From: Lagopus muta | Lineage: Eukaryota > Chordata > Aves > Galliformes > Phasianidae | Reading direction: 5' to 3' | DNA length: 64,000 nt | Assembly: GCF_023343835.1 (NCBI RefSeq) | Contig: NC_064447.1 | Coordinates: 10,498,501 to 10,562,500 of the forward strand | Shown here: positions 1 to 11,355 of the stretch, piece after piece | Position numbering within the stretch: position 1 is the stretch's first letter | Layout: each line of letters opens with the position of its first letter | The notes under the pieces: generated by a model | Seen by the model: the letters and a program-made list of their open reading frames with translations, nothing else | Told to the model about the DNA's origin: nothing | Databases searched by the model: none | Program-made: the position numbers and the translations under genes

Positions 1-327
1 TCAGAGGGCCGATTTTCAAATGAAAAAGCAGAACCAAGCAGTTGGGACCTCGAGAGCTGTGTCCTGATGAGGAATGTAGCTGCCATCGCCTCACCGCAAT
101 GCACAAACACACAGCCCTTCCTGGTGGGCAGAGAGCCATTCCCGGAAAAGCTGATGGAGATGGAGTAAATGCAGCCTATTTGCTGCTGTTTTCTCAGCCT
201 GAAAGTCAGCAGCAAAACCCTTTGTTTGCCGTTGCTCTGCCTCCATGGCAGGGATGCCCCATGGCGTTGCATGCTGATCCACCCCACTTCATGGAGCCTA
301 ATGAGAACCCCTTTGTTCACCCTACAG

Positions 328-3300
328 GGGATTACTTTGGCATCCTGATGGAGGCAAAAGTGACCTGCTTCCCCTTCAGCATCCTGGATAACCCCATGTA
401 CTGGGGCAGCACGGCTGTCTACCTGGGCTGGTCCATCATGTGAGTATGTGCTCCTCTCATGGTACTTGGGGGGGTAAGGTGCTGGCTTGGATCAGCAGCC
501 AAAGAAGCATTTGGTGACGGCAGTGACACAGCTGGGGAGTAAAGCAGCAGGGGAAATGCAGCACGCCCCTGGCTTCTCGCTTCCCAACTATTTTTGCACA
601 CGCAAAACCTTTCTCTGTCATAAAAAGACGTGTGGAATTAATTGTCGAAAAATAAATAACGGCCGAGTGCTGGGGAGAGGAAACATCAGCAAACGCTCTG
701 CAGCCAAATGGGGTCCTTGGCAAGCTCTGCACGTGGAAAAATCAACAGCCAGGGCCGAATTCATGCCGGGTGTCGCTCAGCGGGGGCCAGGCATTGATAC
801 CAGGGGTTGGTGTGACCCTGTAATTACCTCTGGAAGAAACAAAACAAGCCAGCACACCTCCCCCCCACTGCATGGCGACAGCACTTCCGAAAAACTCCTC
901 GTGATACAACGCAGCTTAATAGCCTGCTTCGGAGGAAATGAATAGGCTGTAATTTAGCAGTAAATGAGCAATATACTCGATTCTGTGTAATAAGTTTTAT
1001 GTGGTTTTCATTTGATATCGCATTTTATTTATTTGCCTGGGAGTAAAAACCACGGCAGGGTTGTGTCGGGAGCCCGTAGAGTGCTGCTGGACTTTATCAC
1101 CTGGTGTTTTGCACAGGCCCTGCCACGTGGGACTCCTCTCTTAGACATCAGTGGGAAAACAAAGCACTTTGCCACTTCTCGCCTTCCCAGCCACATGCAC
1201 AGCATTGCAGTGCTTTCTGGCCCCTGTTAATGAGTAAAGCCTGTGTCACTGAGCCTTGTGTTCGTTCTGCACTTTGACATCCCCCCTGCAGCCGTCAGGG
1301 CTCACTGCACGGCACCCTTTGCCTTCCTTGCAGCCCCATGGCAACTGGGTTGGGCCCAAGCGCTGGGAAACAGTGCCCAAGAACTGGGGGACAGGAGCTG
1401 CAGGGGACAGGGGCACAGAACCGCATCATGCCACCCCACAAGGAGGTATTTGGATGGAGAGCTCGTAAGGAGGTCCGTATTATTTTACAATCGAGCCATT
1501 TCCTAGAATTCCTGCCCAACCAGGTGAGCCCTATCAAGCTGTTTATATTGCAGAAATTCCTCCCTCACCCCCACGACGGAGCAGCTTCATACTGGGTGCA
1601 CTTCACTTTGGTCTTTAGCCACAGTCCTGGGCAAAAGAAGCTTGAAGCGACTCGAGACAACAACACGATTGCCTCTTTTTCTCATTAAAAGGCTGCCACC
1701 ATAAAGGGCAGCGAGGCGTGAGCTACAATTGCTGTTGACAAATTGCTGGAGCTGTGCAGGGTGGCACCAGGGCACGGCGTGCCTGGTCTTGTGGGAGCTC
1801 CACACAGCCCTGCACACTGTGATGGTGATCGTCTCTCTTCTCTGGAATCTCAGCTTGCGTTTCGGAGTTGTAATGGGGATCCTAGGGCTCTTCTGAGCTC
1901 TCCATGGGGCCACAGGGCTTTGAGATGTGGGTCAGAGCCAGCATTCTGGCAGCAGGGATGTGCAGCTGAGCTGTTGGCACACGAGGAGCACAACTTCTGG
2001 CTGGTTTTGGACAGGCCTGAAATGTAGAGCATATTTCTTCTCCCTCAGTGATATATTACACCCCATATTGTGGCATCAGAGCCCAAGGATTTGATTCATT
2101 TACATCCACAAGGGTACATACTGCGTAATGCAAGCGAGTCTGGCAGCACCCCAGACAGCCTGTGATTAGGACTCCAACATTAAGAGCATCACTTGAGGCC
2201 AGAGCGGCTATTTTCTCCTTTCCAGGATGCTGCACATATTCCAGACTCAACTAATGGCAGCTCCTTGGACAAAACAAATGTGTCTGCTGAGCACACAGAG
2301 GGCAGCACTTTGGCCCCTTCTGCACACAGCGAGCAACGGGCACAGGGCAGCCAGGGCTCCTTGCTGTGCCTACAGGATGCATAGGGAGGGGTTTCCTCCA
2401 CACTTGTCATGAAAATGGGAGCAGCAAGCCTACAACAGGAGCAAATACCCCATGTTCAGTGCTCAGGACCAGCAGTGCTGGAAGGGAAGGATGTGAGCAC
2501 ACAAGCATTGTGAAACGTCCGCAGCAGTGTGGAGATGCAGCAATGGCTGGGGACAGACAAACTCTCAAAAAAGCCCCTGGCTGCTACCAGGACCACAAAA
2601 CCTACCCAGCTGACTCGTCATTGACCCTGCTGCAAAATGAGCTGCTGCCCAAGAAGTAGGTCGAGCTCATAAGAGGAGTGAAACACCAACGTGCTTCTTA
2701 TTGCTCCAGTCGAGCAGCCTCGTTTTTCCCGAAAGACAAATGGAGCATTAGCTGTCTAGAGATGGCCTTGTGTACTTGTGTGTCTGTGGCAGGGGAAGTG
2801 CTTTAACTCATGGCAACAGGCTGTGTAAATCAGAGCAGGCACTGCAGCCAAATGATGCAATTAGAGGTCTTGCTGTCAACAAACAATCATGCAAATTTGT
2901 TCTCTCTGATACAAATCAAGGAGGAGACATGACTAAGCATGTAATAGCAGGAGGCTGGGAATGAAGAAGTTGTCCCCTGTTTCCTAATGAGAAAAAAACC
3001 TTGTTGTAAAATGGAAGCAGTGGAAAAGTGAAGATTTGTGTGCATCTCTCCAGGAACTGATGTGGCCAGGTACTACCTGATGGCTGCTTTGGGTGGTGTG
3101 GGGCTCAGGTCGTTTGGTCTCTCCTTTGAAGGCACTTTTTCCCAGAGGGCTGGTCCCCTGGCATGAGGGTTGCAAGACATTTATCCTCACCAGGGACCAG
3201 CTAAGTACATTTTTCTGCTGACAGCCAATTCCTGTCCCCATCAGAGAGCTGAGCTCCAACCAGCAATTAAAGACAAGCAGCAGTGTCCTAATTAAGGGCA

Positions 3301-4771
3301 CGTGCAGCCAGTAGCTGGAGGCATAGGATGCAGAAAGAAGGTTTGGGAGTCTAATGCTAAGCAGTGAACTGGACACAGCCATGCTCCTGGCTGGGGAGAC
3401 GAGACTGGGACTCTGTGGGGAGTTTGCACATCATGGAGTGCTCTTGGTACCTGGTTTGGAGGCTGCTGGGATCCTGGGGCCTTAGCAATGACCCCACTGC
3501 CTTCACCAGCCATTCTTTGCCATCTCTTCCAAACCTTACCATCCCTTCTGTTCTACCCACCCCTTCCATCTCTGCCCATCCCTTCCATCCCTTCCATCTC
3601 AGCCTGTGATGGCTCAGCTCACTGTCTACACGACCATACGCTGCTCTGTCTGCCAGGTGCCTCCTGCACCCCGGGTGGCCGTATTTCTGTGCACATCAGG
3701 CATTTCCCTTATAGCACTGGCTTGGAGCCGCAGCCGTACGTAAGCAGCTGCTCAGCTATTAAGCAGCCTTATAATCTCAGGACTTAGCATCAAAGCAGAA
3801 ACTCTCTGAACAGAGACATGAGGGGATCAGACTTGAAAGAAGTTGCCGAAGTAGGCTGGGGAAGAGTCTTTGCCAAGTAACATCTGTCTAAGACAGTTAA
3901 CATTAAGCACAGAAAAAAAATCCACCTTTTGTTCTCTCCTGTTTAATGAGCGAGAGTGCTCTTGTGGAGCCTAACTCTCATTTCACTTTCTAAAGCAGGT
4001 CTTGCATAAGCCCATGTACTCACCTGATCTTTTCCTTCTCTTTCAAAACAGGCATGCAAGCCCAGCTGGCCTTTTGCTGACAGCTGTAGTGGCAATTTCC
4101 TACACAATTGCAGTGCTGTACGAGGGGTGAGTAGCTCTGCAAAACTGGAGAGCTTCTAATTATTTCTACCAGCTTTAACTCCCGAGGTTTCGGGGAACTG
4201 CAGAAGCAGAGATGTTTTTTCCGATTCATTCAGCGGGGAATAAGGAAAACAGAGAATTGTTTTCCAATTGTTTTGATAATGGGCAGATTCCTTTCTGAAA
4301 CTATGTGCTGAGTTCTAGGAACATTTGTGCATTTGCTTATTTTTACCAAAATATGTTTCTTTTTTTTCTCTTTCGGATGCCTAATTCTGTCTATATGAAA
4401 ACAATGAGGAAGGCAGGAAGAGGGCTCGTAGTGGCGTCTGATGGGGTGCAAGGAGAACATTTTGCATCTGTTAATTTCTTGGAAGGGCTTCTCTGATGTT
4501 TCACCCCACAGCTGTCCAACAGCCCTGGGTGAAAACAGCCCCAAATGGTCCCAGAAGCGCTGGGAAAGGTCTCTGTGGGAGGTGGGAGGTGGGAGGTGGG
4601 AGATGGGAGGTGGGAGGTGGGAGGTGGGAGATGGGAGGTGGGCTTTCCTAGTGTGCAGCACTCATGGTTTCATCTTCCCCCCTTCTTTTGCCCTTCTCCT
4701 GTGCCTGCACCCACAGGCCTTTCACGGAGGAAATCTACCGTCAGAAACAGAAGGGAGCAAAGAGCAATTAG
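328..4771 (+). CDS. PEMT: PEMT, phosphatidylethanolamine N-methyltransferase, last three coding exons (5' part outside window)
   Basis: PEMT transfers three methyl groups from S-adenosylmethionine to phosphatidylethanolamine, making phosphatidylcholine in ER and mitochondria-associated membranes, mainly in liver. Coding exons: 328-439, 4052-4126, 4717-4771 (stop TAG 4769-4771), all with GT-AG introns. The first segment begins inside a Gly codon and reads [12 protein letters not shown], then a stretch very like human PEMT ([14 protein letters not shown]). The Met codon is split across the first junction (AT|G). The second exon encodes HASPAGLLL and a hydrophobic last membrane segment ending in YE. 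The last exon encodes [10 protein letters not shown] and a short polar tail ending in KSN. About 80 of the usual 199 residues are visible. Oddity: the split codon at 4125-4126/4717 is GGG (Gly), where human PEMT has Glu181. The poly(A) site is unclear; an ATTAAA at 6207-6212 followed by T-rich sequence is one candidate. Confidence 0.97.
440..4051 (+). other. PEMT intron, no exon seen
   Basis: This 3.6 kb interval separates two PEMT exons that join in frame. I see no further PEMT-like coding segment. It holds an AT-rich unique patch around 930-1040 and pyrimidine-rich CCCTTCCAT-type repeats near 3540-3600, and otherwise ordinary single-copy sequence. Confidence 0.7.
4575..4642 (+). repeat. GTGGGAG tandem repeat in last PEMT intron
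   Basis: About 9.7 copies of a 7-base unit (GTGGGAG, with some GATGGGAG variants). Runs of three Gs recur every seven bases, so the PEMT sense strand fits a G-quadruplex pattern. The array ends 74 bases before the first base of the terminal PEMT exon, next to its polypyrimidine tract. Confidence 0.9.
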
Positions 4772-6692
4772 CCACAGGTACGTTTCCAAAATGGCCGTGC
4801 CACGTGCTCTGGGTTCTGCACGAGCTCCTTACCAGACTCTGCTCTTTGCCTCTCGCAATGCAGTGCCTCGGACACCTCAGTGCAGCGCGCCCTGCTGCGC
4901 CTCGTGCTGCCCGATTTGCCCATTTTCCTACTGAGATGTTTCCTAGTAATTAGCCCAGACCCCTAATGAGCCAACTGAGCGCCCTGCAGTCTCGGAAGCC
5001 ATCAGAGGAACAGTGTGAGCACAGGAGCTGGAGAGCCCCATTCAGCCCCCCAACCTGTCCTCCCACACTGACAGCTGAAGATCTGCAGGGACGAAGCAAC
5101 CCAGCTCCAGCACCAGCCTGGAGGGCAGAACGAGCAATGGAGGCACCGGGGGCCTTTTGTAAGCAAGGTGTGAGCATGCAGCAGCATGGCAGCGGGTGAT
5201 CCTCCATCCTACAGCTGCTAAGGACGGGGTGCATTGGACGGCCATTCCTCAGCATTGGGCACTTTGTGCTTTTTTGGACAGCACATGGGACCTCGTTGCT
5301 CGCTCTGCAGGCTGGATGTGGAAAGGAGGACACAGCTCACTGATCCTCTGTAGCAAACAGGTACTGCCAAAGAGGCATGGCTTGATCAAAGTGGTGCCCA
5401 TGCAGCTCTCAAACTGCAGGGGGAGGAAGAAGGGCAACCACTGCAAATCTGACCATAAACCCATCTGGAGCAGAGAGACCTCCTCGTCCACCCCGTGCTT
5501 TCCCACCTCTGCAGAGCTCTGTAGCATCTTTGTGCTATTTGCAAAGGCTCCCAGACAGGCAACAGCAGGGCACATAGATGAGAATGCCTGAGAGGACAGA
5601 GACATGGCAGCTGACCCATAGCAAAGCCCCAGCATGGAGAAACCAGTCTGGGAGTGGACAAGACCAATAGAAAGATTCAGTCCCCATCAGCAGAGTGAGC
5701 AGTCCCCTGGTGCCGGTGCCCCACTGCCTCGTGGCTCTCTGGGCCCCAGGAACCAACCCCATCCAGCCCCTCCAACCCCACGCAGCTCCTCCTTTCCCCA
5801 TGGCCACACGAGGCTCCTGCCCACCATCCCACCACACAGTGCCTTGCCCCCACCAGCCGGGATGAAACGCAGCCTGGGCTCATCCCTGCTGCTGGATCCG
5901 GCTCCAGAAAGAAGATCCCAGGGCTGACGCCACAGCCCCACACTCAATGTTTACAGATTCCCAGAACGGTTTGAGAAATAAGCTATGTATGAGCAAAACA
6001 AAAACCACCAAAAACTAAAGGGAAGGGATCAGCGATGCTCCCAGCTCCCACAGGGACACGGGCTGAGTCTGGTCCTGCAGTTACGCCGTGCTTCATCCCA
6101 GCATCACAACGTCCCCTCTGGAGAAGGTCTTCTCCCAGCACATCAGTCCCATTCCCTCCTGCTTGTGCCCGGCTGTAACTCACCCTTCCAGCATTGCTCA
6201 ATGGGAATTAAAGTGTAGGTTTCTTTCTCTTTTTTCTTTCCTTTCCTGTTTCCTCCAGCAGGGCTCAGGGACGCTGTGCTTCTGTTTCTGAGCCATTGCA
6301 CAAGGATTATTTTTTTATTGGTATCTCGACGACCTTCCTCCTAAAGACTTGGGCATAGTATTTTATTTTTAGATAAGTTTCCACATCCCCTCCACGTCGA
6401 ATGTTTATAGACAGAGGCTAAAGCAGCCCAGTGCCATAGCAACCAGCAAGGAGAGGCTCCATTGCACTGTGCAGACATTCGTGTCAGAGTTGCCAATCCA
6501 GACTCGAAGTCACTGGTGCAAATAAATTCAGATTTGTTGAGAGGTGAAATCGGTGTTTGCAGAAGAGCCGTGTGCTTGTTAGGAAGGATTGCTCCACTGG
6601 GAACACAGCGAGAGCCCTGTTGGTGCTGCCTCACTGCCAGTGCAGGGACCACCACAAGGATGGGGCACTCTGGCTGCACAGCTCCCGTCCCC
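4772..6692 (+). other. PEMT 3'UTR and downstream flank
   Basis: The region follows the PEMT stop codon and shows no recognisable coding exon. An ATTAAA at 6207-6212 followed by a T/CT-rich stretch (6217-6257) would suit a poly(A) site and give a 3'UTR of about 1.4 kb. An AATAAA at 6521-6526 is an alternative. Neither can be confirmed from sequence alone. Confidence 0.4.
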
Positions 6693-6782
6693 AACCAGGA
6701 TAACCCCCCAGGATGGTGTGTAAACCAGGATAACCCCCCAGGATGGTGTGTAAACCAGGATAACCCCCCAGGATGGTGTGTA
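6693..6782 (+). repeat. Three perfect 30-bp tandem copies
   Basis: Three identical head-to-tail copies of a 30-base unit (6693-6722, 6723-6752, 6753-6782), each containing CCAGGATAACC and GGATGGTGTG. There are no spacers, so this is a small minisatellite and not a CRISPR array. Perfect identity suggests recent expansion. Confidence 0.95.
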
Positions 6783-8257
6783 CTGCCACAAACCCACTGA
6801 TGGGGCCACGCTCCCTTGCAAACTCACGGCATCCCAAAGGCTCAGGGGCTCGGTGCTGCAGTGGGTGCTTCACACCCAGCCCTTCCCTCTCTCCACCCGC
6901 TCGTCCATGGGGCTGTGCCCAATTTCACACTGCCGGCGCCATGCTGTGATGTTCAGGCTTGGCACAGCAGTTTGTTTGCAGCCTTGGGGTAAAGTGGCAC
7001 GAGGCCGTGTGCAGATGCAGCAGATAAACTCCCTGCGCTCAGTGCGTTTCTCCAACGCAAACACCAGGAAAGGAGGAGCTGGTTAAATGACAACTGCTGG
7101 CGGGCAGGGACAGCCAGGTCAGTGCGGCCACTGCTGTGCCCCCGCTCACCCCACACAGCACAGCCCCCAGCACTGCCCTCAGTCACATGTCAGCGGGGTT
7201 CTGCCCCACATTCCCCTTCTGTGCCAACTTCGCCCGAGCTCCATGCGCACGTGGTACTGTATGCATGTGGCACTGAACACGTCAAACTCCATGGGATGTT
7301 TTTTTAGGGAAATCTACCCATGCAAACCCAAGTCGCCGCAGTGCATGGCATTGCTGGATCCCCTCTGCAGGGGCACACTGGGCTGCATCCTGATTGCTGT
7401 TCCTTGGAGGCATCAGAGCCAGACAAGCAGTCCTGGAGCCCCACACTCCACAGCGAGCACCCATCACCTCTGTGCTGTGTTTGTTTGCATCCAGCCCTAC
7501 GCTGCCCTCCTCACCTTAGGGAGAAAAGGCTGTCGGCCTGGTGTGGCCACGCAGGGGGTGTGGGTTGGTCTGGTACCAGTGGTTGGGTTGGGGGTTGGTG
7601 CAGAAGGAAGAGCACAGCACTGCCCAGCAGTACGTGGGCTTTCAGGAGCAGGTTGGGCACTGACTGCTTCATCAGAGCCCTGGAGGAAGGGATGTGATGG
7701 GACTCATCCTCAGGGGGGCTGCCTGCAGCTGGATGCCGGTGCTGAGCAGCCCCGCAGCCTGGAGAGCCCATCTCCGATTGCTGCCTCTTGGGCTCTGCTT
7801 TCAGCTGAAGGCCTTTTATTTTTGTCCCATTGCCCTGGCAGCTGCTGCCATTTCCATGGGAACCCTCCTGAAATCTGCAGCAACGCATCTGCTGGGGTCA
7901 CCGAGACTCTCTCTCCCCCATGCCCTACATTTCAGGCCTGGAGCCACCCAGGTCTGATTACAGGTGACATTTCTCTCTAATCCCAGGGTGGCTGATGCTC
8001 CTCAGAGGTGAGCAGGTGCTGCTGGAGTTGGGTACAGATCCAGATGCTTCCAGTGTCCCTGGGCTGTGAAGCTGAGCCCTGTTCAGTGCTTGGCTGCTCC
8101 GTGCACATGGCACAGCTGTGAGCTGGGTCCCATCCCAGTCATGATAATTAGAAGCCCATCAAAAGAAGTGATGGGAAAAGAGGAGAGGATGCAGAATGCC
8201 AGGAGAGCAGGGCACAGAGCTGCCTCATGCACATGTGATGCCACAGCAGGAGCCACA
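6783..8257. other. Intergenic, PEMT to RASD1, nothing recognised
   Basis: Single-copy sequence with moderate GC. A long open frame at 7087-7980 shows no domain, no splice logic and no resemblance to a protein I know, so it is not called. No RNA gene seen. Confidence 0.5.
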
Positions 8258-8318
8258 CTGGTTGGACTGGATGATTTTTGGTTGGTTTTCACCTTGGTGG
8301 TGATTCTTTGATTCTATG
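8258..8318 (+). mobile_element. CR1 LINE 3'-end fragment
   Basis: The stretch reads GGTTGGACTGGATGATTTTT and ends in two degenerate copies of the ATTCTATG-type octamer at 8302-8318. This is the standard 3' terminus of bird CR1 elements in sense orientation. Only the tail remains, as is usual for 5'-truncated CR1 copies. Confidence 0.8.
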
Positions 8319-9784
8319 CACATAATAGTTGGGGATTTGAGGCATCTCTGGCTTTCCTGCGCTTTATTGATCAAACCACAAGGGTGAAACAGGAGACATG
8401 AAAAGTGTTGCAAAAAGAAACAAAGTAGGAGGGTGAAGGAAGGAGATAAAAGCAGCCCCTGATGCTCAGAGACACAGCAGCCCACTGCTGCCCTGCATCT
8501 CATCTGGGAAAAATTACACGTTGTGAATTACATTCTTCTTTTGAAAAGCCATAAAGGGGATTTAATAAAATGAGACAAGCTAATAATATAGGGAATGAAG
8601 AGCAACGCTGGGTCCTGCTTCTTGATTTCATCAGATATTTTTCTCCATGGGACACACGGGAGCTACAGCAGAGCCCTCCCTGCCTGCCCTGCCCAGTGCT
8701 CCTCCCTGCTGGCTCCATCCTGGGGAGCAGTGGGGCAGCAGTTGGGGCCTGGGGGGAAACAGCAGGAATTTGGGAGCCAGGAGTGCAGGGCTGGGGGTGT
8801 GCACACACACAGAGTCCCTGGTGCTGTGTAGAACAGGGCAGGTGATTGGTAGGACAGGATAACAGGGCATGGTAAATCCTAAGAGTGGAGATACGGAGCT
8901 CACGTGGCATCCACTCCTCTCCATGGCCCAGGGGGGGTCTGGGGGCTGTGAGCTGTGGGACACAATCCCTTCTCATCTTTTAACCCCTTGGACCCATGGG
9001 AAGCAGCACAGCCCTGGGATGCAGACACCTCTTGTCTCCAGCAGCAAGCAGAGCCGTGTGCTGATGCAATTGTTCCTTTCCGAGCGTCCCTCCAGGTCTC
9101 CTCTTCCAGGCTCAGCTGTGCCATGCACGCTCACAGCTTTCTGGTACATTTTGCTTCCTACACCCCCACCGGCACAGCTTGTCCGGCTGGGACCCCGGGG
9201 AGCTGCACGTTCTGCCCATGTGTGCCACTTTCGTGGAATTTCATTAGAGGTAGAAACAGGTAGAAAAGAAACAGTGAGACAGCAGGGAGCGATTGGTGCT
9301 GAGGATGGTGGGTTGCAGAAAAAGTTCCCCCAAGCTGCCGGCTTCATGCAGAGCGGCTGTGTGAGCAGGAACAGGACCAGCGTCCTGCAAAGGCAGCAAA
9401 GCCGGCACCCACCGGGGCGGGTCGGACTGCAGGTGGGGGAAATGCTGCCATAGCTGCCCCTGCTTCGGGCTCAGGCAATCTGCAGCCGGCTCAGAAATAG
9501 GCGGTGAGTTTTTGACAGCCGTATCCGTGGGAAGGCGCTGCCTCACGGCGAGGTGGGGCTGTGCTCATCCATCACAAGATACAAGCGAGCGTGCTCTGCG
9601 TGCACCAGCAGTGCTGAGGTGCTCCTGGGGGAATGAGGCTTAATGCCTCCTAATGCTGCTCTGTTCTGGCTCTGCGTGATTCTGAGAGAGCCTCGGGTAC
9701 TGCGCCCTGGGCTGATGGATGGTGGATGTGGGCTCTGCCAGCTCCGGTCCCACTCCTCACACCCGGGGATCACAGCTCCTGTCA
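8319..9784. other. Intergenic, nothing recognised
   Basis: No coding exon, RNA gene or clear repeat was recognised between the CR1 tail and the C run. Confidence 0.5.
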
Positions 9785-9808
9785 CCCCCCCCCCCCCCCC
9801 CCCCCCCC
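9785..9808 (+). repeat. C24 homopolymer
   Basis: An uninterrupted run of 24 C residues, with i-motif potential on this strand and G-quadruplex potential on the other. The exact length may be affected by sequencing or assembly. Confidence 0.9.
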
Positions 9809-10549
9809 AGCCCACACCTCTGCTGTCACCAAAGAGCCCTTTGCAGAAATGGATTTTCCATTTGCTAAAGCCTGCTCGCCCAAGAGGAGGCTTCAAGCAG
9901 GCTATTTTTACCCATTCCTAGCACTATTAATAGGGGTACGGTTACCAGCAAGATCTAATCAAGGTATTTGATGTGTCTGTCCCCCAGAGGTAGGCACTTC
10001 TGATTCCTCCTGCTGCTTTCCGTCAGCTGCTACAATTAAATGATCTTTTCGTTACTTTGGGTTGATACATTTGTGTTTTATAAGGGGCCCTTGGCGCTGC
10101 TCTCTATCTATCTCGCACTCGGATCAATACGGGCTCAGCCCCATACACCGTGTCCCACAGCCTCTGCCAGAGCTGCGGCTCTTCGGCTGCTGCCTCTCGG
10201 CTGCAGCTCCTCCGTAAACCATTGGAGAGTGCTTAAATTAACTTCCAAGTGTGAGAACACCCCCAGAGGAGACGGTCAGCTCAGCAGCATCCATTTCCTC
10301 AGCAGCGCTGCTGAAATGCCCCGTGCTCCGCAAATTCCAGCTTCCACCCGTCCCTGAGACCCGTGCAATGTTGCAGGTGGGGCTTCTGCTTTTCGGAACC
10401 ACGGTTAAGCATCGACTTTTGCAAAGTCGCTGTGTTTGTTTGTTTGAACATCCTCAGAGGTGCCGTTCATCCAAAGTTTCTCAATCGCAGCTATGTCAGC
10501 CAGCCGGCAGGAGCATCTCTGCGTTCCCGCGAGCATCATCCTTCGCTGC
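9809..10549. other. RASD1 upstream flank with AT-rich patch
   Basis: Single-copy sequence 0.8-1.5 kb upstream of RASD1. The patch at 9900-9990 includes CTATTTTTA (9902-9910, a MEF2-like core) and CTATTAATAGG. No coding exon is seen. An enhancer role is only a guess. Confidence 0.35.
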
Positions 10550-11169
10550 CCCGGGGGCTGCGGGTCCGGGCTGCGGCCGTGTCCTCTCGGAGGGGTGGGG
10601 GGGGGTTCAGCCCGAGCCGCGGTGGGGCCCTCGGCCGCGCTCTAGCGGGGGCGGGAGGGGCTGCAGGCGGTGGGGTGCGAGCAGGGGCTGGGATGGGGTC
10701 GGGACGGGGAGAGGGACAGGTTGGAGCGGGGATGGGAATAGGGTCGGGATAAGATCGGGATGGGCTGAGAGTGGGATAGGGTCGAGCCGAGACCGGGCTC
10801 GGGATAGGGCTGGGGAAGGAGCCGAGGACGAGCTTGTATCAGCCTGGGGTAGCAGAGCTCGGGCCGGGATCTCAGCAAAAAGCACAAAGTCCCCCTTTCA
10901 GGGCCGCAGCACCTGGCGGCGCCCCGACTCTCGGCTCCCACTCCTGCGCCGTGCCCCGAACTCCCCAAAAGCGCCTTTTCTGCCGCTTATCCCACCCACG
11001 GGACCGTAAGCGCGAAACGAAGCCGGGCTGCGGCTCCCCGAGGTCTCTGCTCCGCGTCCCGGATCCTCCGCTCCCCGTTTGGGACGGGCGGATCGCCGAT
11101 ACCCGCACCCACAGCCGCACCGCCCGCGGGACGGAACCGCGCCGTGTGCGGGGCGGAGCGGGGCGGCAC

Positions 11170-11176
11170 TGACTCA
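11170..11176 (+). promoter_or_regulatory. AP-1 / half-MARE site upstream of RASD1
   Basis: TGACTCA, a perfect AP-1 heptamer, 44 bases upstream of the TATA box and followed by GC as in Maf recognition elements. Confidence 0.6.
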
Positions 11177-11219
11177 GCCCCGGGCCGTGACGCGCCGAGG
11201 GGCGGGCGCTGCATCCTGC

Positions 11220-11225
11220 ATATAA
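11220..11225 (+). promoter_or_regulatory. RASD1 TATA box
   Basis: ATATAA in an otherwise GC-rich promoter, about 130 bases before the start codon. It is the only TATA-like match near the 5' end of the gene. Confidence 0.75.
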
Positions 11226-11355
11226 CGCGAGACCGCGGGCGTGCGGAGCTCAGAGCGGCCTTCCAGCCTGGGAGAGAGAGGGGCCGAGCAGCCGGGCACA
11301 GCACGCCTTCCTCCTCCTCGTCCTCTCGGCGCAAGCTGCACTTCGGCCGGCTTCA

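Larger units (their letters stand above)
10550..11355 (+). promoter_or_regulatory. RASD1 CpG-island promoter and 5'UTR
   Basis: A dense CpG island runs into the RASD1 start codon, with several GGGCGG-type SP1 boxes, including two just before 11166 and one at about 11200. A TATA box (ATATAA) at 11220-11225 predicts initiation near 11250, giving a 5'UTR of about 105 bases. An AP-1 site, TGACTCA, lies at 11170-11176 in a half-MARE context (TGACTCAGC), and a TGACGCG CRE-like half-site follows near 11188. A TATA box with AP-1/CRE-like sites fits the inducible expression known for this gene. Confidence 0.85.

Noticed and set aside
6693-6782. Possible CRISPR-like array
   Set aside because: The three 30-base copies are directly adjacent without spacers, and the genome is clearly vertebrate.
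7087-7980. Plus-strand 297-codon open frame between PEMT and RASD1
   Set aside because: Cys/His/Pro-rich with no repeat structure, domain, signal peptide or recognisable homology. No nearby promoter or poly(A) signal. A length possible by chance in GC-rich DNA.
10251-11009. Plus-strand 252-codon open frame upstream of RASD1
   Set aside because: Gly/Arg/Ser low-complexity translation of the CpG island and GGGATAGGG-like repeats, with no support as a gene.
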